A stretch of DNA of 64,000 bases from Larus michahellis (Eukaryota; Chordata; Aves; Charadriiformes; Laridae): the NCBI RefSeq assembly GCF_964199755.1, contig NC_133910.1, forward strand, positions 12,656,711 through 12,720,710. The letters are read 5' to 3'. Positions 1 through 11,000 of the stretch are shown here, one piece after another. Each line of letters begins with the position of its first letter. Within the stretch, counting starts at the first letter, position 1. A program made the translations under genes and the position numbers. Below the pieces are notes generated by a model. It saw nothing but the letters and a program-made list of their open reading frames with translations, was not told the DNA's origin and did not search any database.

Positions 1-1999
1 TTGTGGCTTGGAGAAGGCCCCAAAACTGGGCTTTCAGGGATGAAGAGTTTGGAGCAACCTGATTAAATAGGCAGGGTCCTTTCCTATGTCGGGAAAGACA
101 ATATCGCATTTTACAGCAAGGAACTTGGGGTGCAGGAGAAGAAAGGGAGCTCATCAGCTCTCAGACAGCGTTGTCCCACCAAAAAGGGAATATGGACCTC
201 CGGAGTCCCCGCTCGGTCCCTGTATACAAGACCTTCCTCCATCAAATGTGTCCGTGACAAATAGCTCTCGCTTCCTGGCGCATCCTCGGAGACATCCCGG
301 CCAAATGATGTATTGCTCCTCCGCTTTGCAGAGATGTTCTTTTGGAAGGAAACAGTTTGTAAATCTCTTTCTCTGAAAGCTGGAGTTTGAATTTATGCTC
401 CTGAAGCCTCTTTGAAACTCTCCGCGTGCTGGCAAGGTAGATATTATTGTGCACGTTCAGAAGTTGTCAAGGGGAAAAGGCAGAAGAAGAATCTGTGTTG
501 GCTGGTGCTGCGCCGGGGACCGCGGCTCCCATAAATCTCTCTATTCAATTCTCCGCCGGGGTCGGAGAGTCCCACGTTTACAGAGCGGCACCAGGTCAGG
601 TGCACCCAGATCGTCTCCATCGAGACACGAGGCCCCGGAATAATGGATGAGTTGCAGCGTGTGATGGAATACGTGTCTTATCAGCCACATACAGTTAACG
701 GGAAGGAAGGGGGGGAAAACCCAAACCTGTCGTGCAGGATTAATGAGTGAAATGGAGGAAAAAGGGGGAATCCACAGCAAAACCGCTCTGTTTGTGTCAG
801 GTGTTTAAATTTATAGCCCAGGGTGACTATACAGAGCTTCACTGTGTTTCCAGAGGCTGTGACAACCTTCTTTCCCCAAATTACCCCTCTTGATCCCTCC
901 AGGTCCCTGTGGCCCATCCTGCGAGGAGCAGTGAGCTTTCCAAAACGTGTCCTTGGGGCTTAAGGGGATTCGAAGCCTCTCGTTCTCTGATGTGATGCAA
1001 ATTGTCACCCATGTCCGTTCTGGGCACTTCTCAAGAATCAAAGAGTTTCTTGCCTTCCTCCTTAGTTGGTGAAATATGCAGAAACCCTCAGGGAGAGGGG
1101 CACACATCAGAATCGGTGGTGGCAGTTGTTTTTTGGGCTGTGAGCAGCTGTGACTTGGGGAAACGAAGATTTTTTGGGAGATGAATACATGGGCTTCAGC
1201 GAGCTGCATTGGGAAGCGCTCTCAGGAAATGGATTTTTATTGTCATTTGGTCTTGAAGCGTGTCCCTGCTCTGCCCTCCGCGGGCCCTGGGGCTAACGTG
1301 GCACAGCCAGAAAACCGGCACGTGGCCATTGGGGTGGCACGGCGCCTATCGAGACATGGAGGGGATTATGGTGATGGTGTAGCCACAAGGAAGCCAAGGT
1401 TGGGTCGCAGAGGTTCAGCGCTTGCCCCCTCCTTATGTTTTAGTTAATCCGCAGACCCTCGCTGGGGTCGGAGCTGCTCCTGGGAGAGATGAGCTTGGGC
1501 AGGGATGGGGTCCCAGCTCTTCCCTGTTTCTTTCCATTTTTGGGCTGTCGTACCTGGGATGCAGGTACCTCTTGTAGAGCTGCTGGGTAACCTGCTCTGA
1601 GAAAAGTCTTTCAGTGCGGAGCTGGGTTTCCCTTTTTTTTTTTGTTTTGTTGTGGTGCTCCGAAAGCACAGCTCTTGGGGAGCGGTGGGTAAATACCTCG
1701 CACTGGGGAGCGGAGGGATGAGCCATCGTGTCCCCAAAAACCGGCTCCTCTGGCCACTCGGCCCCTTCTGCTCTCCGTGAGCTGAATCACCCCCACGGGC
1801 TCCAGCGCTGGAAACTTCCAAAGATTTAAATGTTAAAGAGCCATGCCGTAAAAGAGTGTTAATACTTTGCTAAGCAGTTATATGGGGGAATAGCTGTTTG
1901 CCTTGTCCTTTCCCTGTATATAAGGATATATATCTTTTATAACAGGTTATAACTGCCAGCAAGTGTTTCCGAGTAAATTTGTGATTTCCCCCTCTGCAG
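1..1999 (+). other. VAV2 intron (5' part outside the window)
   Basis: No exon, repeat family or RNA gene recognised. The acceptor for the first exon lies at 1998–1999. Short open frames on both strands look random. Confidence 0.8.
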
Positions 2000-2099
2000 G
2001 CTGCTGATTTACGGCAAGTACTGCAGCCACATGGAGTACGCCCAGAACACGCTCAACCACCTCCTGGCCAACAGGGAGGACGTCAGGCAGAAGGTGGAG
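2000..2099 (+). CDS. VAV2: VAV2 exon w1 (DH domain)
   Basis: First VAV2 exon in the window. The first base completes a split codon; 33 codons follow, starting [15 protein letters not shown]. Acceptor ctctgcag, donor gtgagc. It belongs to the helical core of the DH (RhoGEF) domain. Confidence 0.95.
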
Positions 2100-5000
2100 G
2101 TGAGCGGGCAGGGGGCATCGGGGCCGAGAGCTGCCCACCTCCCTTGTCCCAGGTTTCGGAAGGATTTGCCGGAGCTGAGAATGGCGTGTTGGGAATGTTT
2201 GACGTAGCAGGAGAGGGGAGGGATGTGAGGGTGAGTCTGTGCTGCCCAGAGAGGGAGCAGAGCTGGGGGTTATCTTGTCCTGATCCCCCGCTTGCCCCTT
2301 CATCTCCCCAGCAGACACGCTCTCTGTCCTTCCTCCCCGGAGTTTATCCAAAGTTAAACCAAGCCGGGTGACTTTATTTGAGTGGGACTGTGGACAAATT
2401 CCTCTTTGAGTCATGCAGGGAGACCCAAAGGCTCCGAGCATCCCCTAGCCAGGAGCCAAGTGCATTTCCAAGGTCACCGCGGCACCGGGGACAGAGGCGA
2501 GCCCGGGTCCCCAGGCAAACACCCGGATCACTCCCGTCTCCTCCTTCCCCGGCGTAAAGGCTTAGTGTAAATAGGGGCTGAGCCAGATATTAAGTAAATC
2601 AAAAGGAGCCCCAGAAGGGACGCACTGTTTGCGCTGCTGTTTTTGCCCAGCTTTAATTCCCGCTTTGGTCTCGATGCTAATCTGAATTTGCCGGGCTGTC
2701 TGCGCACGTTACCTCGTGTTCTGCAAACGCTCTTTGATTTTCCGTGCGAAGTAGCAACCCAAAGCGGGGATAAAACTGCATTTAATCATGTTTTTAAAAC
2801 GTGTGCTCTGGATCTTGCATCAAGCCTGTGGCTTGTAGCTCCCGGTTGCTCCCGTGATTTTCCTTTCTCCCCCTCCCCCGTGGCAGCTCCGCTCAGCCTC
2901 CTCGGGGGGGGCACGCAGGGGGTCTGGGTCCGCGCAGCGGAGTCACGGATCTAAATGGGTCTGGGCGAAAGGGAACAGTCGCAAAACTTCCTGCGATCAC
3001 ATTAGCTCATCTTAATGACTTAATGCTTATCAGCGAAGCCACAGCAACTGCCTGCGTGCTTGCTTCCAGCCCCTCGCAAATAAAATGCATTAGTTCAAAC
3101 CATCGAGGAGGTGAGTTAAGCTAATGCGTTTCATTTGACATTTCCCGAGGTCTGAGAGCATCCGTGTGCTCCCCTAATGAGCAGTATCTCATTAAGCTGG
3201 AGGAGCTCAGTTGCATGAGAATGTCTGTATTTTAGGGTCCAGCCCCGGTGTTTTATTCCTCTGCGGTGGGGCCCTGGCACCGGCCGGGTGCGTGCGGGGA
3301 CCATGAGCCATTTCTCATCCAAACCAAGTTTACGGAAGCAAAACGTTACAGTCACAGGACATTTGAGGCTTTTTCTTGGGGAGGGAGGGGAATGTTGTTT
3401 TCCCCCAGCTGCTTCAGCACTCCCGTATTGATTTCTTTAATAGGAATGCACACTGAAGGTTCAGGACGGGAAATTTAAATTGCAAGATTTGCTGGTGGTT
3501 CCAATGCAAAGAGTTTTGAAATACCATCTCCTGTTAAAAGTAAGTGTTTCAGCGTTGGCACTTCTCTCCAGCTGCCATCCTCGCTGTAGCATTTTTCGGC
3601 TTTTACACTGGAGAGTGAATTATTGCCAAATGCAGGTTTTTTTTTTCCCCCTTCAAATGAAATAATTACTAGAGCTACTTAACACGACGTAATATTTGTG
3701 CCGTCTCTTAAAGTACGGTGACCTAGGGTAATTCTGCACTTGTTAGCCACGAGAGGCGGTTAATGAATATAAAATAAGCTTGCATATAATCTGATTATGT
3801 GTGAAATTCCTCCCGTCAACTCCGTGTAACAGATCTCTCGAGCACCAGCCGCTTGCTTGGCATGTTCCCCTCCTACGGCTGTGGCCGCAGCCACCCGCCC
3901 CGGTGTCCCTGCCACCACGCTGGCACCCTGTCGTAGCCTGCCCGGTGCCAGCAGCTTTGCTGGCATGCCCAAACTCTTTATTATTTTTTAATTTTTTTGC
4001 AGGAGCTGCTCAGCCATTCATCAGACCGACCAGAGAAGCAGCAGCTGAAGGAGGCTCTGGAGGCGATGCAGGTACAGGGGGGCGAGAGCGGCGCTGGGGC
4101 TGTACTGGGCTCGGGGTGGACAACACAACCCCCCCGCTTCTGTGCATCACAACCCCCCCGCTTCTGTGCAGCACAACCCCCCCGCTTCTGTGCAGCACAA
4201 CCCCCCCGCTTCTGTACAACACAACCCCCCCGCTCCTGTACAGCACAACCCCTCCGCTTCTGTACAGCACAACCCCTCTGCTCCTGTACAGCACAACCCC
4301 CCCGCTCCTGTACAGCACAACCCCCCCGCTTCTGTACAACACAACCCCTCCGCTTCTGTACAGCACAACCCCTCCGCTCCTGTACAGCACAACCCCCCCG
4401 CTCCTGTACAGCACAACCCCCCCACTTCTGTCCAACACAACCCCCCCGCTTCTGTACAGCACAACCCCCCCGCTTCTGTACAGCACAACCCCTCCGCTTC
4501 TGTACAGCACAACCCCCCCGCTCCTGTACAGCACAACCCCTCCGCTTCTGTACAACACAACCCCCCCGCTTCTGTACAGCACAACCCCCTGCTTCTGTAC
4601 AGCACAACCCCCCCGCTTCTGTCCAACACAACCCCTCCGCTTCTGTACAGCACAACCCCCCCGCTCCTGTACAGCACAACCCCTCCGCTTCTGTACAACA
4701 CAACCCCTCCGCTTCTGTACAGCACAACCCCCCCGCTCCTGTACAGCACAACCCCTCCGCTTCTGTACAACACAACCCCCCCGCTCCTGTACAGCACAAC
4801 CCCCCCGCTCCTGTACAGCACAACCCCCCCGCTCCTGTACAACACAATCCTCCCGCTTCTGTCCAACACAACCCCCCCGCTTCTGTACAGCACAACCCCC
4901 CGCTCCTGTACAGCACAACCCCCCCGCTCCTGTACAGCACAACCCCTCCGCTCCTGTACAGCACAACCCCTCCGCTTCTGTACAGCACAACCCCTCCGCT

Positions 5001-8000
5001 CCTGTACAGCACAACCCCCCCGCTCCTGTACAGCACAACCCCCCCGCTCCTGTACAGCACAACCCCTCCGCTTCTGTACAGCACAATCCTCCCGCTTCTG
5101 TCCAACACAACCCCCCCGCTCCTGTACAACACAACCCCCCCGCTTCTGTACAGCACAACCCCCCCGCTTCTGTACAACAGAACACCCCGCTTCTGTCCAA
5201 CACACCCGTAGATGGAAAAACCATCCCACAGCCCGAGGGAAGGCGGCATCTCCCCCTTTTGGACGAGCGTGTGTATATTGATTGCCATTTGATGCGATTG
5301 CCTCGCAGCAGATCTGTAGGCATCGCTGTTCTCTTCCTCCTTAAGCAGCTGGGGAAGCTGGTATTTGTTGACAAGTTACGACGTTTCACTAATTGCTATT
5401 GTGTGTAAAGAGGCTGTGCCAGATTCGGCTCTTGTTTTTTGCTGTGAGGGATCTGGAGGAACTCCAGCCCTATCAGCAAGTCGGGGAGCACCGGAGAAAT
5501 GGGAGCGGAGCGTGGCCGGTGTGCGTGCAGAGCGTTGCCTGGCACTGGTGGGGAATCCTTTCATCATAGAATCACAGAACGGTTCGGGGTGGAAGGGACC
5601 TTAAAGCCCATCCAGTCCCACCCCCTGCCCTGGGCCCACATCTCCTACCAGACCAGGTTGCTCAAAGCCCCGTCCGGCCTGGCCTACATATATATTTTTT
5701 CTATTAAGGGGAAAATGCTCTTTCCACAAATGAAGACTTCTGGTGTCAAGGTTTTGCTTTGCCTAAAGTTTTTTTGAGCTTTCAGCTGAAACCCCCAAGA
5801 TCTCAGGAAAACCATCAGCAACAAAAAATAAAATCATCCAAATGCTTTCTGACTGGGATACGTGTCCTCCCCCCCGCACACTCCCACCGCGGGACCATCG
5901 TCAGCAGAATCTGAGTCAAGGATGGTCATTAACTCCAGGTTTTCTCTCTGGAGAGCGCTGCAGGCTTCATCCCCCCGCTCGCTCCCCTCTTCTCAGGTCA
6001 CTTTGTTTTCTACCTCTGAGCCGCAGCTTTTGTAACGACACGGCGTTTCCCAGCCCTTACGTAAGTTGGGTGACCTTTTCGGCCGTTATCCCTGCGAGCC
6101 TGGGCACCCAGAGCCGATATGTAGGTCGCTTTAAAGTTAAGGTTGTTTGAAGGACGTTGCATTCGCAGCCCGCTGCTGCCCAACACATCTGTGGGGCCTC
6201 AAACGAACACTAAACCTGGTGACAGTTGTTAAACCCTGCTTATGGCCTCGTAATACGGCACCCACCGATACCACCGCTAATAAATACATGTATATGTACG
6301 CTCCGGCTGAACTGCAGACTCAGCATTTTTCTGGAAGAAGCTGCCAATAGTCATCAACCAGGTTTCTCTGTTTCATCTCTCGCAGGAGAGCGCAGGTGCA
6401 GTTCAGACCACGCTGGGCTCGGCAGGGGCATAGGAAGCCACGCAGTTTGGTTTTAATTGATCCGTAAACCAAGGCTTAGCTTGCAAACAATGTTTTTCAT
6501 CGCAAATCCAGCCTTTCTGTCTGCCGTGCTGGTTGGTGGCAGACGTTGCTGCTGTCTCGGGTTAGAGCCGTGCAGGGGGGTCAATAGAGCTGCGTTTCCC
6601 CAAGGGATTCACCTCCCTTTTCTTTTGCTTAGGTAGTCGTTTGTGCAAGGCAGGGGGCAGGATTTGCCCCAAAAAACCTGCACGTGGGGGTATTTGGTGC
6701 AGGTAGAATCATAGAATTATTCAGGTTGGAAAAGACCCTTGGGATCATCGAGTCCAACCATCAGCCCCACTCTACAGAGTTCTCCCCTACACCATATCCC
6801 CCAACACCACATCTAAACGACTCTTAAACACGTTCAGGGATGGTGACTCCACCACCTCCCTGGGCAGCCTATTCCAGTGTCTGACCACTCTTTCTGTGAA
6901 GAATTTTTTCCTAATGTCCAGCCTAAACCTACCCTGCTGCAGCTTGAACCCATTCCCTCTTGTTCTATCACTAATTACCTGGAAGAGGAGACCAGCACCA
7001 ACGGCTCTACAACATCCTTTCAAGTAGTTGTAGAGAGTGATGAGGTCTCCCCTCTGCCTCCTCTTCCTCAAACTAAACAGTCCCAGCTCCTTCAATTGCT
7101 CCTCATCAGATTTATTCTCCAGGCCCTTCACCAGCTTCGCTGCCCCCCTCTGCACTCGCTCCAGCACCTCGAGATCTCTCTCGTATTGAGGTGCCCAGAA
7201 CTGGACACAATACTCCAGGTGTGGCCTCACCAGTGCTGAGTACAGGGGGACAATCACCTCCCTCCTCCTGCTGGTCACACCATTTCTAATACAAGCCAGG
7301 ATGCCATTGGCCCTCTTGGCCACCTGGGCACACTGCTGGCTCATGTTCAGCCGCTTGTCAATTAGAACCCCCAGGTCCTCTTCTGCCGGGCAGCTCTCCA
7401 GCCACACTGCCCCAAGCCTGTAGCGATGCATGGGGTTGTTGTGGCCCAAGTGCAGGACCTGGCGCCTGGCCTTGTTGAAGCTCATACGTTGTACCAACCC
7501 TCCACCCGAGTGCGCAGAACCGGGTGATGGTGGGGGCGAGGCAGGTTCCCGGTGAGATCCCCCAGCCCAGGTTTGCACGTTGCTGGTTCCAGTCGGGGTT
7601 GACCCCAGGACTGCGTTTCGCCTTCGCGTAGGAGGTGGCCTGCTCAGCAGGAGGGGGCTGAGCTCAACGCTCAAGCGTGGCGGGGGATGCTGCTTCGTAA
7701 GGCTTTTGCTTTTGTCGTTCTTCATAACCATCCCTGCCACCGGCCCGGTGGGGTATTTTGTGATGTTATAAGTATTGTCACGTAGATTTGCGATTATCAT
7801 CTGTGATTAACCCTTCTTACATTGGGAAGCTGAGGAAGGTCTGAGCCGGAGGGGATGTCTTAAAAAATCCTGTGTTCGGATTTAATCCAAGTTGACAAGA
7901 GCTATTGTTGAGGACAAGGAGGCAGGGAGCAGATAAGAAGCAAACAGGCACAGAAAATATGCTCCAAAGGGTGTAAGAAGTTGTTTTAGCGGAAGGGCTA

Positions 8001-11000
8001 GGGTTCTTTCTCTTTGATGGGTCAATATTTGGGGAAGCAAGGAATTTTTCAGGGCAGAACAAGCTCCATTGAGTGTCTCCTTATTTTACAACATAGCCTT
8101 TGTGTGGTGGGCGACGTTGGCCCAGAAGTGTTGGAGATGGGGATGCTCTTGCGGGGTGTCCCCAGGGAGGATGGAGCGTGGGCATCCCAGTGCTCTCCCA
8201 GCTCAGGCGGGATCCGGAGCAGCCAGGGAGGTCGGCTGGAGGCAACTGAGGCAGAGCCAGGTCAAATACCGTTCACAGCTAACGTGCAGCCGGGTGTCCA
8301 AAGCAGTTATTTTACAGACGTGGGTGTTTTGACAGCAGAGACTGGCTCACAGCTTTTGTACCCGGGGGGATGAAGGGAATTACGGCGATGGAAGCTGGGA
8401 GGGATGGATGCTGCTGGGGCAGGGGGTGCCTGGCTGCTCCTCCTTCTCCGGGCTCTCGCCAGGTAAAAGCCCTGGGTCGGGATGGCTGTGCTGCACTGGA
8501 TTCATGCATTGCCATCTTCTGGGAAACGGGAAAAATTGCAGCGCCTGCCTGGTTCAGCAGTGCAAGTGCAAAAGAAGGCCGTGTTCCCTGTGTCCCGGGC
8601 CGCTGCTGGAATCCTGGTCTGAGGACAGAGAGGAGTGCGGCTTCAGGAGCCGGGCTCGTGTGTTTTCTGCTTTGGTTCAGGTACTAGTTTCATCTGGGAA
8701 ATAAAAATCAATATTCACTTTTCTTTTAAGGACTTGGCCATGTACATAAACGAAGTAAAGAGGGACAAAGAGACTTTAAAGAAAATAAGTGAATTTCAGA
8801 GCTCTATAGAAAACCTGGTAAGTTGGAAAATCCTCTTGCTCCCAACTTTAATTTGATTATTGTTAACACATTTTCTGTGCAATTACTACTGAATCTGATA
8901 TGCTTCCCAACAAAGATCCCCGTGTGTTCCGACACTCCCCCGTCATTGACGGTGTTTTTGTCGATGGTCCAGAAGTGGTTGCTACGTTCCAGAACTGGTT
9001 TGGGTGTGATGGAGGGTGGCTTCGCTTGGTGGTGTTACACTGAAAATGTTTCTCCAACTTTTTCTTACATTATTAGTGTGGGGGGAGCCTGAGAATTCCC
9101 TAAATCGGCTATCTGTCTGCTATTTTAAGTGGGTTTTCTTTTGCTGTTAAGAGGACAGAGGTTAACTGGAAGTGCACCAAGGCCCGTTTTAGGGAGAAGG
9201 GCACATGTAATACGCACCTATTCCCAAAACCTCACACTTTAAAGAGAATCTCACCCTCCAAACTCCAGAGGTACCAAACGCTTGGTCCCATTACCGTGCA
9301 TCAGCTGACCCTGTGCAACCCACCACCCACTTTAGCCCCGAACAAGCCCATTAATTGGATATTCAGTGGCAGAGCTTCAAGCTAACGAGCTTTTCCCCCC
9401 ATTAGCCGGGGGGTGGGAGGGGAGGGCTGGTCAGCTGTGGGTGCAGCTGCTCTGCTGTCACGCTTTACGCCGGGGTAATGCAATCTGGGGGCTGACACCT
9501 GAGATGCTTCAAAAAGGGCTGATGGAGGGAGGTGCTGGGGGCTGCCCACCCCCAGGGCTCCCTGGAGGGGGCCTGTGTGCGGGGGGCTTTAAGCCTTGAC
9601 TTCATTTGAAAACAATGAACTTTTAATCGATGGTTATTTAACAGACGGAGACAAAATCCTTAATTTTCAGGAGAAACCTGCAAAAATTCTCTGGTGGGTT
9701 ATGGGCCATTGCGGCTCACAGGTTTTGCTTGAAGCGGTCATGGTAATCCTGATCTGCGCGAGCAAACGGATATCGTGCTCCACAAAAACGGGAATGTGAA
9801 TGGGGGCGTGAAGCAGCCCCTTCCCCTCCTTGCTGCAGCCAGAGAGCAGGTTTGGCGCGTGGGAGATGAGGTGTTTGCAGAGCAGTCGCTCCCGTCTGCA
9901 GCTCAATCCCATGCACGTTCTGCTCGGTGTTTCCTTTCCCTGCACCGCGCGGGACGTTGTGGGGTGGTTGGTGTTATGTATACAGAGCCCGCATGGCACG
10001 GCAATGAAATAATTACCAACTATACACACAGCTGCGTGAAATATTTATTTTCCTGACCGGCAGTGATGCTTCACAATGTTTTTTTCCCTATGAGAACTGT
10101 GCCGGGGACTGATTCCCGTGGCTCAGCAGCCGTCCTGCACCGAGCAACGTTTCCAAGGGCTTTTGAGCCGAAAGACAAACTGCCCAAACCCGTGGGTTTG
10201 GTACCAGCCTCCCCAGAACCTTGGTTCAGGATGGGAACCAAAACTACAAGAGCCCTGGTTCTGGTTTTGTAGAAATTGCTGGAAAATAGCTTATTTTGTG
10301 GGGGTTTTGCTTTCTGGATCCCAAACCTCGCAAAAGTGCTTCGACGGTGGAGCCTTGCCCTGGGATGCTGGTGCTGGAGCGCTGGGGATCTCCTGTGGTC
10401 CCATTTGTGATGGGATGGCCATGCTCGTGCGCCCCATTCCCCTTGGCGAGGGCGATGCTGTTCCCAGGAGCGTCGGCAGCTGGAGGCAGGGCTGGGGGGA
10501 TGCCCCCAGCACACCCTGCCATCCGGGCGGGTTTGGGTTTCCGTCGCCCCGAAGCATCGCCCCAGCCCTGGCTGCGGGTCTCAGCCCTGCTTTGCTTTCT
10601 GCAGCAAGTGAAGCTGGAGGAGTTCGGGAGGCCGAAGATCGACGGCGAGCTGAAGGTCCGCTCCATCGTCAACCACACCAAGCAGGACAGGTGAGTCGGC
10701 AACGGCGCTCAGTTTTCCCCAAACTAAATATGCCTTCGTTTGGTGATTCCCCTCCTGCTCATTTATTCAGTTACTGCCTGGAGTCGCGCTGACAGAAACC
10801 AGCATCAATGTGAAATTACGGCAGGGTTGGAGCATTGAGCTGCCCTGGCTGGGAAGCCCTGCAGAGCTTTCCAAATATTTCTCCTTGAATGGGGACTTTA
10901 ATGAGATGTTTGACTGGGTGGCTTGTTTATTTGCTTGCTTTGGGCAGGTATTTGTTTTTGTTTGATAAAGTGGTGATCGTCTGCAAAAGGAAAGGCTACA

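Larger units (their letters stand above)
4072..8730 (+). other. VAV2 4.66-kb intron with minisatellite and two CR1 pieces
   Basis: Holds the 24-bp minisatellite (4124–5206), a short CR1 tail (5564–5686) and a longer CR1 fragment (6705–7490), each listed separately. The remainder (5207–5563, 5687–6704, 7491–8730) shows nothing recognisable. Confidence 0.9.

Noticed and set aside
1-70. Possible CR1 tail at the left edge (TTGGAGCAACCTG)
   Set aside because: Only a short match; the rest does not follow the CR1 tail.
4124-5206. CRISPR-like array
   Set aside because: Units abut without unique spacers, and the genome is a vertebrate's; this is a minisatellite. The same applies to the 34-bp repeat at 41252–41590.
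3801-5408. Open frames of 360–535 aa on both strands (CTGAGG-, STTPPLLY- and QHNPPAS-type repeats)
   Set aside because: All are translations of the 24-bp minisatellite, are intronic in VAV2, and occur in several frames at once.
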